64,000 nt of DNA from Halalkalicoccus sp. NIPERK01 (GTDB lineage Archaea > Halobacteriota > Halobacteria > Halobacteriales > Halalkalicoccaceae), in the NCBI RefSeq assembly GCF_030287405.1, contig NZ_JASVVV010000003.1:186001-250000 (forward strand), in the 5' to 3' direction. The notes under the pieces are model-generated. The model did not search any database and was not told the origin of the DNA. It worked only from the letters and a program-made list of their open reading frames with translations. Of this stretch, positions 15,486 through 23,708 are shown piece by piece. The position numbers were made by a program, and so were the translations under genes. Every line of letters starts with the position of its first letter. Position 1 is the stretch's first letter.

Positions 15486-15626
15486 ATGAGCCTCACGGGG
15501 GTCTGTCAGCACTGCGAGCGCGCGCCCGCCAGCCACACCTGTCCGAACTGCGGGAGCCTCGTCTGTGATCGCCACTTCGACGGCCCGGCGGGGCGGTGTG
15601 CGCGCTGTCTCGGCGGGATGGGCTAG
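15486..15626 (+). CDS. Small HIT-type zinc finger protein (46 aa)
   Basis: A short ORF of 46 residues dense in metal ligands: CQHC, CPNC, CDRH and CARC, spaced as in a HIT-type zinc finger with two interleaved Cys/His sites. It ends GGMG. It starts just outside the divergent J-domain gene. Haloarchaeal proteins of this type are conserved but uncharacterised; eukaryotic HIT fingers act in snoRNP and chromatin complexes. A gene-free 170 bp (15627-15796) follows with no feature recognised beyond the truA promoter. Confidence 0.75.
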   Translation: MSLTGVCQHCERAPASHTCPNCGSLVCDRHFDGPAGRCARCLGGMG

Positions 15627-15796
15627 CGAGCGTCCCGTCGTTTCGCGAGCGACTCGGGTGGCCGCTCGGGGACCCCTTCGATCGGTTCGTCCGGTTCGCT
15701 GACTCCCGGTACGTCCACGAGGCGGTTCCAGCCGGTGACGTAGTCGTCGGACTGAGATGTCGGGGGAGCTATCCGATTCGGCCCGCTACTCGCGGT

Positions 15797-16594
15797 ATGC
15801 GTGCCTTTCGCGTCGCCTACGACGGCGATCCGTATCGCGGCTTCCAGCGCCAGCCCGACGTCCGAACCGTCGAAGGGACCCTCTTTCGCGCGCTCCGCCG
15901 GCACGGCGTCTTCGAGGGGGAGAAACCCGAAAACTACGCCGCCGCCGGACGGACCGACGCCGGCGTCTCGGCGCTCGCCCAGACGGTCGCCTTCGAGTGT
16001 CCGGAGTGGCTCACCCCCGCCGCGTTCAACGGCGAACTGCCCGCCGAGATCCGCGTCTGGGCGAGCGCCGACGCCGAGGGGTTTCACGCCCGGTACGACG
16101 CCCTCTCGCGGGCGTACGCCTACCACCTCCACGCGCCGGCGGCCGACGACGAGCTGTTACGGGCGGCTCTCGACCGATTCGTAGGCGCCCACGACTTCCA
16201 CAACCTCACGCCCGACGGCGGTGACACCACCCGCACGATCCGGGAGGCGGATCTCGAACGGGAGGGCGAGTTCGTCGTCGTCACGGTCCGCGCCGACGGG
16301 TTCCTCAGGCAGCTCGTCCGCCGGCTCGTCTCGCTCGTCGCCGCGGTGGGCCGGGGAGAGCGCGACCCGGCGTTCGCAGAGAGGGCGCTCTCGGACGAGC
16401 GCCTCACCGGCCCGGAGGGGATTCCACCGGCGCCGCCGGAGCCGCTCGTCCTCGTGGACGTGACGTACGACCTCGATTTCGAGGTCGACGAGCGTGGTGC
16501 GGAGAGCGCCCGTGAGGTCTTCGGCGAGAAGCGCGTCGAGCGCGAGGCAGGCGCGCGGGTCGCCGGGTTCATCGAACGCGGAGTCGACGGGTAA
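15797..16594 (+). CDS. truA: tRNA pseudouridine synthase A
   Basis: TruA converts uridines 38-40 of the anticodon arm to pseudouridine. The 265-residue protein has the catalytic loop AAGRTDAGVSA with Asp54, the RAYAYHLH strand, the HDFHNLT motif and the C-terminal FLRQLVRRLVSLVAAVGRG motif of the family. The start at 15797 (MRAFRVAYDG) is the conserved one. The frame extends 67 residues upstream without family character. The gene runs into uspA tail to tail, overlapping by 26 bp. Confidence 0.94.
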   Translation: MRAFRVAYDGDPYRGFQRQPDVRTVEGTLFRALRRHGVFEGEKPENYAAAGRTDAGVSALAQTVAFECPEWLTPAAFNGELPAEIRVWASADAEGFHARYDALSRAYAYHLHAPAADDELLRAALDRFVGAHDFHNLTPDGGDTTRTIREADLEREGEFVVVTVRADGFLRQLVRRLVSLVAAVGRGERDPAFAERALSDERLTGPEGIPPAPPEPLVLVDVTYDLDFEVDERGAESAREVFGEKRVEREAGARVAGFIERGVDG

Positions 16595-17096
16595 CGACGG
16601 GCGTCTCCACGCTAAGAGTCAGCACAGCACCGTGACCGGGGGGACTGGCGTTTCTGGCGACCGACTCGGGGACGCTCCACAGCAGGGGGCGCAGTTCCGT
16701 CTGCTGGTGGTCCGCGATGACGACGCGGTCGACGTTCCGCTCGTCGGCGCAGGTGACGATCTCCTCGACCGCGTTTCCCGATCTCACTACGGGCTCGATC
16801 TCCCGTTCGTGCTCGTCCGCGAGTTCGCACGCCCGGTCGAACACGCGCTCGGCCCGCCGCCGCTGTGCTCGGTTGAACGCGTTCCCGTCGGGCATCACCT
16901 CGTCGTCGAGATCGAACCCGCACTCCGGAACCATGTACGCCTCCGGGTCGCGGTCCCCGAAGAGGCCGAGCGGATCGCTCGTGGCCGTCACGTGGACGAT
17001 CGTGATCCTCGCGTCGGGATGCTCCCGCAGCGCGTGTTCGAGGGCGGTCTCGGACGCCTCGGTCGCCCCCATCGCCACCAGCACGTGGCGGTTCAT
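16569..17096 (-). CDS. Universal stress protein (UspA family)
   Basis: A 175-residue single Usp domain: MNRHVLVAMGATEASETALEHAL at the start, ITIVHVT as strand 2, and a late VDRVVIADHQQ strand. The usual ATP-binding signature G-2x-G-9x-G(S/T) is not clear here, because the segment after VVIADH reads QQTELRPLLWSVPESVARN. That suggests a non-ATP-binding member. Between residues 55 and 85 is a Cys-containing insertion (MVPECGFDLDDEVMPDGN). It is divergent from the HTH gene at 17199. Its ligand is unknown. Confidence 0.82.
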   Translation of the reverse strand: MNRHVLVAMGATEASETALEHALREHPDARITIVHVTATSDPLGLFGDRDPEAYMVPECGFDLDDEVMPDGNAFNRAQRRRAERVFDRACELADEHEREIEPVVRSGNAVEEIVTCADERNVDRVVIADHQQTELRPLLWSVPESVARNASPPGHGAVLTLSVETPVVTRRLRVR

Positions 17097-17198
17097 GGTC
17101 GCGCGTTCGATCCGCTACGAGGAAAACGATTCCCGGTCGTGAGAACGACGCGCACGAGCGCGAAACGGTTTCAAACCTCGGGACGCCTGACATAGGTG

Positions 17199-17468
17199 AT
17201 GAGCGCGTTCCCCGCCGAGCGGCTGTCGGATCTCCCCCCGAGTGCCAAACTCGTCTTCCTCGTGCTCGAACACAACGGTTCGCTCACCCAACGGGAGATC
17301 CGTGACGAGTCACTGTTGACGGCTCGGACGGCTCGATACGCGCTCTCCCGGCTGGAAGAGGAGGGGCTGGTCGAGGAGCGGATCTCGTTCAGGGACGCAC
17401 GACAGCGCATCTACTCCCTCTCGAAGGCGGGCGAGACGGCCGCCGACGGCCACCCGGCGCCGTGTTGA
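17199..17468 (+). CDS. MarR/TrmB-like winged-helix protein
   Basis: An 89-residue winged helix: LPPSAKLVFLVLEHNGSLTQREI, then the recognition helix LTARTARYALSRLEEEGLVEER and wing DARQRIYSLS. A GTG directly precedes the ATG; the ATG at 17199 is used. The upstream GAAACGGTTTC palindrome (about 17161-17171) with TTTCAAAC resembles BRE plus TATA, or an operator for self-control. The CxxC-free, ligand-free size implies a simple DNA-binding protein. It lies between divergent uspA and convergent peptidase. Confidence 0.8.
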   Translation: MSAFPAERLSDLPPSAKLVFLVLEHNGSLTQREIRDESLLTARTARYALSRLEEEGLVEERISFRDARQRIYSLSKAGETAADGHPAPC

Positions 17469-17474
17469 CCGTCG

Positions 17475-18803
17475 TCACTCCCAGTGGTCGGGCCACACCT
17501 CCGCCGCGCGCATCCCTGCCTCGGCGTCGCTCTCTTCGAGCCGCTCGCGGAGTTCGCTCTCGTCGATCCGTGGGACCTCGATTTCGGTGAGTTCGCGAAC
17601 CAGTAGCGCCGCGAGCATCGCGTGCTCGCGCAGATTGCGGGGATCGACCTTCTCGCGGGTGTCGGCGTGGGTGTGGCCCCAGCCCCGGCCCCGAACGCCG
17701 CCCGCGGGCCGGGCGCGCTCGCTGTGCAGTTGGAGCGCCGGGACGCCGCGCTGGAGGAACGGCCAGTGGTCGCTGTAGGGGTGGGGATCGCGCGAGAAGG
17801 AGACCGGCTGACCCCACTCCCCGCAGACTCCCCGAACGAGATCCTCGATCCGCTCGGAACCGTGGGTGTACGCCTTCAGGTTTCGAAATCGCCCCGCCCC
17901 GTCGACGTTGACGACGGCCCGAACCGAATCGAGGGGGAGGGATTCGGCGAGCGCGTCGGCGCCCATCAGGCCGACCTCCTCGCAGCCGACGCCCGCGACC
18001 CGGACCCGGCAGTCGAGGTCCATCTCCGAGAGGAGGCGGGCCGCACCAGCGACCACGGAGATCCCACAGCCGTTGTCGAGCGCGCCCTCCGCGATGTCGT
18101 GGGCGTCGTAGTGGCCCACGAGAACGATCTCCTCCCCTCCCTCGCCGAGCGTCCCGTGGACGTTCTGGCTCGTCCCCTCCTCCGTACTCGCCTCGACGGA
18201 GAGTTTCGCCCGTCCGCCCCGCTCGGCGTAGTCGGTGAGCCACGCGCCGGTCTCCTTCGAAACGCCCACGCCGGGTGCGGCGGCCTCCCCGTTGAACCGC
18301 AACGCGCCCGTCGGCGGGAGCTGGCCGGGGACGTGGTTCGCGAAGACGAACGCCTCCGCGCCCGCCGCGACCGCGTGGCCGAACTTCTCCATGCGGTGGA
18401 CGAACCGCCCCATCTCGGGGGGCGTGGTCGTGCTCGCGACGGCGATCTTCCCCGCGACGTCGGCGTCTTCGATCTCCCCGGGCGTGCCGTAGCCGACGTC
18501 GACCAGCTCGGCGCTCACCTCGCCGGCCGGCGAGTACGGCAGCGCGAGCGTCTCGAAGGAGCGCTCGACGGGATCGGTGACGGCGAGGGCCGCGCGACCC
18601 CGGTCCCAGCGCCACATCTCGAACTCCTCGATCTCGACGCCCTCGACGCCCCCGTCCTCGAAGGCGTCGGCGACGTGTTCTGCCGCCCGTCGCTCGCCGG
18701 GATGCCCCCCCATGCGCTCGGGGAGTTCGGTCAGCCGGGTCAGCAACTCCCACGCGCTGTCGTCGTGCCACGCCCGCCCCAGTAGCGTGTCGAGTTCCGT
18801 CAT
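17475..18803 (-). CDS. M28 family metallopeptidase
   Basis: A 442-residue di-zinc exopeptidase of the M28 (aminopeptidase Y/S) family. Zinc ligands are recognisable in GHYDAHD (His and Asp), the bridging Asp in ALDNGCG, the catalytic and ligand Glu pair in VGCEEVGLMG, VNVDGAG, and the C-terminal His in SDHWPF or GWGHTHADT. A PA-like insert (about 110-200, EDADVAGKIAVAST ... AFVFANH) sits before the catalytic domain. There is no signal peptide, so it is cytosolic. The ATG at 18803 gives the normal MTELDTLLGRAW start. It probably trims peptides released by PAN-proteasome and PepF, which are encoded next door. Confidence 0.87.
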   Translation of the reverse strand: MTELDTLLGRAWHDDSAWELLTRLTELPERMGGHPGERRAAEHVADAFEDGGVEGVEIEEFEMWRWDRGRAALAVTDPVERSFETLALPYSPAGEVSAELVDVGYGTPGEIEDADVAGKIAVASTTTPPEMGRFVHRMEKFGHAVAAGAEAFVFANHVPGQLPPTGALRFNGEAAAPGVGVSKETGAWLTDYAERGGRAKLSVEASTEEGTSQNVHGTLGEGGEEIVLVGHYDAHDIAEGALDNGCGISVVAGAARLLSEMDLDCRVRVAGVGCEEVGLMGADALAESLPLDSVRAVVNVDGAGRFRNLKAYTHGSERIEDLVRGVCGEWGQPVSFSRDPHPYSDHWPFLQRGVPALQLHSERARPAGGVRGRGWGHTHADTREKVDPRNLREHAMLAALLVRELTEIEVPRIDESELRERLEESDAEAGMRAAEVWPDHWE

Positions 18804-18894
18804 ATCGGGTGCTCTCGCGCCCGTCACATGGTCGTTGCGTTGCGTTCGCGGCGAACCGCTAGTGTTTAGTCCGTACTGACACCTACCGTGTGCT

Positions 18895-20682
18895 ATGAGT
18901 TCGGTTCCCGAACGCGGCCAGATCCCCGAGGAGTACACGTGGGACCTCGAGAGCATCTACGCCAGCGACGACGACTGGGAGGCCGCCTACGAGGCGATCG
19001 AGGATCGGATCCCGGACCTCGAGGCCTACGAGGGCCGGATCACGGAGGACGGCGAGACGCTGTACGACCTGCTCTCGCTGCGCGAGGAGGTGATGCGCGA
19101 ACTCTCGCAGGTCGCCGCCTACGCGCGGATGCGCCGCGACGAGGACACCCGCAATCAGGAGTATCAGGCGCTGACCGCCCGCGCCCAGTCGCTTGCTTCG
19201 GAGGCGTCGAGCGCCGCGAGCTTCGTCGAGCCCGAACTGCAGGAGCTCTCGGAGGGCGAACTCGACGCGTTGATCGCCGAGGAACCCGCCCTCGAGGAGT
19301 ACGACCACTACTTCGACGACGTGTTGCGGATGAAACCCCACACGCGATCGGCGGAGATCGAGGGTCTGCTCGCCGAACTGGGCGAGGTCACCGGCGCGTC
19401 GGGCGAGATCTACAACATGCTCTCGAACGCGGATCTGGAGTTCCCGGTCGTCGAGCGCGACGGCGAGGCCGTCGAGATCACGCAGGCGAACTTCACGAGG
19501 CTCCAGAAGAATCTGGATAGAGAGTTCCGCCGCGAGGTCTACGAGGGCTTCTACGACACGTGGGAGGACGTCAGGAACACGGTCGGCGCCGCGTACAAAA
19601 ACAGCGTGAAGGCCGACGTCAAACTCGCGCGGGCGCGGGACTATGGGACCGCCCGCGAGGCGGCGATGGACGGGCCGAACATCCCCGTCGAAGTGTACGA
19701 CAACCTCGTGGAGACGGTCCACGACCACCTCGATACGCTCCATCGCCACGTCGACCTCAAGCGCGAGGCGCTCGGGGTGGAGGAACTGCGGATGTGGGAC
19801 GTCTACATGCCGGTCGCCGAGGGCGAGAGCCCCGACGTCGAGTACGACGAGGCCGCGAATCACGTCGTCGAGGCCGTCGCGCCGCTCGGCGAGGAGTACC
19901 AGTCGCGGGTCGCCGAAGGGCTCGACTCCCGCTGGGTCGACGTCTACGAGAACGTCGGCAAGCAGGCGGGCGCGTACTCCGGGGGTACGTACGACACCCA
20001 GCCGTTCATCCTGATGAACTACCAGGACGACATCCCCTCGATGTACACGCTGGCGCACGAACTGGGCCACTCGCTGCACTCGCAACTCACCAGCGAGCAC
20101 CAGCCCTACGTCTACAGCGGCTACGAGATCTTCGTCGCGGAGGTCGCTTCCACCGTCAACGAGGCGCTGCTCACGCATCACCTCCTCGACACCGTCGAGG
20201 ACGAGGCGTTCCGCCTGCACGTCCTCAACGAGTACCTCGAACGGTTCCGTTCGACGCTGTATCGCCAGACCATGTTCGCTGAGTTCGAACACCGCGCTCA
20301 CGAGATCGAGGAGGAGGGTGGCGCCCTCACGCCCGACGCGCTCGACGACCTCTACGGCGACCTCAAGGCCGAGTTCTACGAACCCGCCGTCGTCGACGAC
20401 CGGATCGCTCGCGAGTGGATGCGCATCCCGCACTTCTACCGGGCGTACTACGTCTACCAGTACGCGACGGGGATCAGCGCCGCGGTCGCGCTCTCGAAGC
20501 GGATCCTCGAAGACGGCGAACCCGCCGCCGCGGACTACCGGGAGTTCCTCCGATCGGGCTCGACCGAGTACCCCCTCGAACTGCTCGAGGTCGCGGGCAT
20601 CGACATGCGCTCTCCCGAGCCGATATCCGAGGCGCTCTCGGTGTACGACGAGTACCTCGGGGAGATGGATTCGTTGCTGTAG
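18895..20682 (+). CDS. pepF: Oligoendopeptidase F (M3 family)
   Basis: A 595-residue zinc endopeptidase that cuts oligopeptides of roughly 7-17 residues. The zinc motif HELGH is at 388-392 (LAHELGHSLHSQL), and the third ligand Glu follows in FVAEVASTVNEALL. The N-terminal helical domain starts QIPEEYTWDLESIYA, typical of PepF. TATA-like TAGTGTTTAGTCC (about 18860-18872) lies about 30 bp upstream. Followed 53 bp later by PAN on the same strand, it fits a protein-turnover neighbourhood. Confidence 0.95.
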   Translation: MSSVPERGQIPEEYTWDLESIYASDDDWEAAYEAIEDRIPDLEAYEGRITEDGETLYDLLSLREEVMRELSQVAAYARMRRDEDTRNQEYQALTARAQSLASEASSAASFVEPELQELSEGELDALIAEEPALEEYDHYFDDVLRMKPHTRSAEIEGLLAELGEVTGASGEIYNMLSNADLEFPVVERDGEAVEITQANFTRLQKNLDREFRREVYEGFYDTWEDVRNTVGAAYKNSVKADVKLARARDYGTAREAAMDGPNIPVEVYDNLVETVHDHLDTLHRHVDLKREALGVEELRMWDVYMPVAEGESPDVEYDEAANHVVEAVAPLGEEYQSRVAEGLDSRWVDVYENVGKQAGAYSGGTYDTQPFILMNYQDDIPSMYTLAHELGHSLHSQLTSEHQPYVYSGYEIFVAEVASTVNEALLTHHLLDTVEDEAFRLHVLNEYLERFRSTLYRQTMFAEFEHRAHEIEEEGGALTPDALDDLYGDLKAEFYEPAVVDDRIAREWMRIPHFYRAYYVYQYATGISAAVALSKRILEDGEPAAADYREFLRSGSTEYPLELLEVAGIDMRSPEPISEALSVYDEYLGEMDSLL

Positions 20683-20735
20683 GATCGGCCGCCACCCAAA
20701 GGCACTTTTGACGTGCTTTCCTAGAGTGGACATCA

Positions 20736-21953
20736 ATGGCCCATAGCCCCTCTGTTCCCGATCGACCGCGCCTCGACATCGACTCCGAGATGCCCGAGGG
20801 CGAACAGCTCGCCGCCCTCCGCGAACACTACGTCGACCTCGTCAGGATCAACGACCAGCTCGAAGAGCGCATCGAGGACGCGACCGACCGCCGCGAGACG
20901 CTCCACGACCGCGTCGACTCGCTCGAACGCGAGAACGGCGCGCTCAAGACCGCCTCGTTGTACGTCGCCACCGTCGAGGAGTTCACCGAGGACGGGGCGA
21001 TCATCAAACAGCACGGCACCAACCAGGAGGTGCTCACCGAGGTCGACCCCGCGCTCGCCGAGGGTCTCGATGCGGGCGACCGGGTCGCGGTCAACGACTC
21101 GTTCGGCGTCGAGACCGCCCTCGACGTCGAGACCGACGCCCGGGCACAGGCGATGACCGTCGACCGCAGCCCCGAGGTGTCCTACGCCGACATCGGCGGG
21201 ATCGACGAGCAGATCCGCGAGGTCCGCGAGGCCGTCGAGGACCCGCTCACGAACCCCGAGCAGTTCGCGGAAGTGGGTATCGACCCGCCGGGCGGCGTCC
21301 TCCTGCACGGCCCGCCGGGGACGGGCAAGACGATGCTGGCGAAGGCCGTGGCGAACGAGACCGACGCCACGTTCATCAAGATGGCCGGCTCGGAGCTGGT
21401 TCAAAAATTCATCGGCGAGGGCTCGCGTCTCGTGCGCGACCTCTTCGAACTCGCCCGGGAACACGAACCCGCGATCGTCTTCATCGACGAGATCGACGCC
21501 ATCGCCGCCACCCGGACGGAGTCGAAGACGTCGGGCGACGCGGAGGTCCAGCGCACGATGATGCAACTCCTCTCGGAGATGGACGGCTTCGACGAACGCG
21601 GCGAGATCCGCATCATCGCGGCGACCAACCGCTTCGACATGCTGGATCGCGCCATCCTCCGGCCGGGCCGGTTCGACCGCCTCATCGAGGTGCCCGAACC
21701 CGACGCCGAGGGCCGCGAGCGGATCGTCGAGATCCACACGGCCGAGATGAACGTCGCCGACGGCGTCGACTTCGAGGCGCTCGCGGCAGACACCGACGGC
21801 TTCAGCGGCGCCGAACTAGCGAGCCTCTGTACGGAGGCCGGGATGTTCGCGGTCCGTGACGACCGCACCGAAGTCACCAACGAGGACTTCGAGGAGGCCC
21901 TCCGGAAGGTCGCCACCGACGCCGAGAACGACACGCGCTACTACGTCTACTAG
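20736..21953 (+). CDS. pan: Proteasome-activating nucleotidase PAN
   Basis: Hexameric AAA+ regulator of the archaeal 20S proteasome. Domains in order: a coiled coil (about 22-72), an OB ring (73-140, with TEDGAIIKQHGTNQEVLTEV), and the AAA+ domain with Walker A GPPGTGKT (192-199), IVFIDEIDAIA (Walker B) and ATNRFD. The 405-residue length is normal. The C-terminus reads RYYVY. The canonical HbYX gate-opening motif needs Tyr as the next-to-last residue, but here that residue is Val. No proteasome genes are adjacent. Confidence 0.95.
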   Translation: MAHSPSVPDRPRLDIDSEMPEGEQLAALREHYVDLVRINDQLEERIEDATDRRETLHDRVDSLERENGALKTASLYVATVEEFTEDGAIIKQHGTNQEVLTEVDPALAEGLDAGDRVAVNDSFGVETALDVETDARAQAMTVDRSPEVSYADIGGIDEQIREVREAVEDPLTNPEQFAEVGIDPPGGVLLHGPPGTGKTMLAKAVANETDATFIKMAGSELVQKFIGEGSRLVRDLFELAREHEPAIVFIDEIDAIAATRTESKTSGDAEVQRTMMQLLSEMDGFDERGEIRIIAATNRFDMLDRAILRPGRFDRLIEVPEPDAEGRERIVEIHTAEMNVADGVDFEALAADTDGFSGAELASLCTEAGMFAVRDDRTEVTNEDFEEALRKVATDAENDTRYYVY

Positions 21954-21992
21954 AATCGAACCCCCTTTGGTCCGCTCGGGCCGAGTTCGGGC

Positions 21993-22460
21993 ATGGATAT
22001 CCGTATCGTCCGGGGCGGGGCCACCGCCCCCACCGAGATGGCCTCGTACGACGCCGCCCTCGCCGGGGCCAACGTCCACAACTACAACCTCACGCACGTT
22101 TCTTCCGTGATCCCCGCCGACGCCAGCGTCGAGTTCGTCGACGCGGCGCCCGACCTCGGCCCCGTCGGAACGGGCCTCACCGTGGTCGAGGCGCGCGCGA
22201 TGAGTTCCGAACGACCCGTGAGCGCCGCCCTCGCGTGGGCGAGAAGCGAGGAGGGCCCCGGCCTCTTCTACGAGGCGGCGGGCGAGGGATCGACCGACCG
22301 CGCCCGCGAGCGGGCGGAGCGCGGCCTCGAAGCCGGGATGGCGCTCAGGGAGTGGACGTTCCGCGACCCCGAAGCCGTCACCGCCCACGCCGAACCCGAC
22401 GGCGGGTACGCGACCGCCGTGGTCCTCGCAGTCTACGGCCGGGGTCGACCGATCCGATAG
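21993..22460 (+). CDS. pdaD: Pyruvoyl-dependent arginine decarboxylase
   Basis: A 155-residue proenzyme that cleaves itself to create a pyruvoyl group and converts arginine to agmatine. Agmatine is the precursor of polyamines and of the agmatidine that archaea place in tRNA-Ile. The cleavage site THVSSVIP puts the serinolysis between Ser37 and Ser38, so Ser38 becomes the pyruvoyl group at the alpha-chain N-terminus. MDIRIVRGGATAPTEMASYDAAL and EWTFRDPEA match the family. It lies 39 bp downstream of pan on the same strand and may be cotranscribed. Confidence 0.93.
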   Translation: MDIRIVRGGATAPTEMASYDAALAGANVHNYNLTHVSSVIPADASVEFVDAAPDLGPVGTGLTVVEARAMSSERPVSAALAWARSEEGPGLFYEAAGEGSTDRARERAERGLEAGMALREWTFRDPEAVTAHAEPDGGYATAVVLAVYGRGRPIR

Positions 22461-22500
22461 GCACTCCATAACTATCGGTCTGTTTTCACATCTGTGTGTC

Positions 22501-23244
22501 ATGAAGCGCAGACAGGTTCTCGGCGGCGTCGTCGGGATGGCCGCCCTCGCCGGTTGCCTCGGGAGCGCGCGGGAGACGTACCCGTGGCCGGTGATCGACG
22601 ACGATGCCCTGGAGGGGTGGGGGCGACTGAGCGAACGGAGCGACGAGTACGAGGTCTCCTACCGGGGGATCGACGCGCTTTCGGTCCACGAGCGGACCTA
22701 CACGTACGACTACACGGCGCTTCGCGAGTCGATCGCGGAGTTCTCCCGTGGCGAGGTCGACCGCAGCCTCGCGCGCTTCGTCGCCTCGCGCATGACCCTA
22801 GAAGGGATCGGCCGTCGCTTTGCCACCCCGGAACGCCTCGTCGACGACGCCATGCGCGGCGTCGAGTCGGGCTTTCGAGCGCGGGGGATCGAGGCGGTAG
22901 AGCGCGTCGACCCCGCCGACCCGCTCCCCGCGATGGACGGCGAAATCGTCGAGTACCGCGGTCTGACACCCCTGCCGCCGTTTTCGCGCGAGGTCAGCGC
23001 CCACGGCGTCTCGACGACGGTCGAGTTCTCGGGCCAGCCCCTCGACATGGAGGGCGTGTTCGCGGTCTGGAAGCCGGCGGTCGACACGGCGTACGTCGCC
23101 GGCGGCGTCTTTCCCCCCGAAGACGCCCTCGAAACGCTCGTTCCCGGCGTCTCCGGGGTCTCCCTCGCGAGCGTTCTCGATCTGGGGTTCGACCCCTCGA
23201 CGTTGCGCGAGCAGGTCGTCGGACTCGTCGAGGCGACCGGATGA
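22501..23244 (+). CDS. Haloarchaeal lipoprotein of unknown function
   Basis: A 247-residue protein with a lipoprotein signal MKRRQVLGGVVGMAALAGC. The lipobox LAGC puts the lipidated Cys at residue 19, and the KRRQVLG start is compatible with Tat export. The mature part has no recognisable enzymatic motif. It is mixed alpha/beta with DGEIVEYRGLTPLPP and VEFSGQPLDMEGVFAVWKP segments, and resembles the DUF6517-type haloarchaeal lipoproteins only loosely. Promoter-like CTGTTTTCAC lies about 20-25 bp upstream. Location: outer face of the membrane. Confidence 0.7.
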   Translation: MKRRQVLGGVVGMAALAGCLGSARETYPWPVIDDDALEGWGRLSERSDEYEVSYRGIDALSVHERTYTYDYTALRESIAEFSRGEVDRSLARFVASRMTLEGIGRRFATPERLVDDAMRGVESGFRARGIEAVERVDPADPLPAMDGEIVEYRGLTPLPPFSREVSAHGVSTTVEFSGQPLDMEGVFAVWKPAVDTAYVAGGVFPPEDALETLVPGVSGVSLASVLDLGFDPSTLREQVVGLVEATG

Positions 23245-23296
23245 GGGGCCGACGGACTTTTGACGTGGGGGCACCTATCCCGGGTGGTTCCAGTTC

Positions 23297-23683
23297 ATGA
23301 ACGGAAATACGCCGTACGCCGGGCTGCCGGAGACGACGAACGCCGGTCAGCGCATGCCCGAAGAGATGCCCGAACTCACGGCGGACCAGCGCCGGACGCT
23401 TCGTGCGGACCTCTCAGCGATCACCCGCCGCGTCCGCGAGTACCTGCCCGACGAGTACGCCGTCGGCGCGGAGGTCAGTCAGGGTCAGGGCGGCCCCGAG
23501 GCGATGGTCGCGGTCCAGCCACCCATCGGCCACCCGATCAGCGCCGGCTTCCAGCCCGACCTCGAGAGCGAGGAGTACATCTCGGAGGACGACCGCGAGG
23601 AGGTCGCCCGCGGTCTGGCCGCGAGCGCCGCCCTTCAGGTCAAACACGCGATAAACGACGACGTCTCGCCGACCGCTCGGTAG
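23297..23683 (+). CDS. Conserved haloarchaeal protein (DUF5811-like)
   Basis: A 128-residue soluble protein opening MNGNTPYAGLP, which I recognise as the start of the DUF5811 family. The body holds LTADQRRTLRADLSAI, then a compact alpha/beta segment with YAVGAEVSQGQGGPEAMVAVQPP and a terminal helix with VARGLAASAALQVKHAI. There are no cysteines or catalytic motif. It is convergent with infB, stops 26 bp apart. Role unknown. Confidence 0.65.
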   Translation: MNGNTPYAGLPETTNAGQRMPEEMPELTADQRRTLRADLSAITRRVREYLPDEYAVGAEVSQGQGGPEAMVAVQPPIGHPISAGFQPDLESEEYISEDDREEVARGLAASAALQVKHAINDDVSPTAR

Positions 23684-23708
23684 CCCCGATTTCGAGGCGG
23701 CTCCGCCC

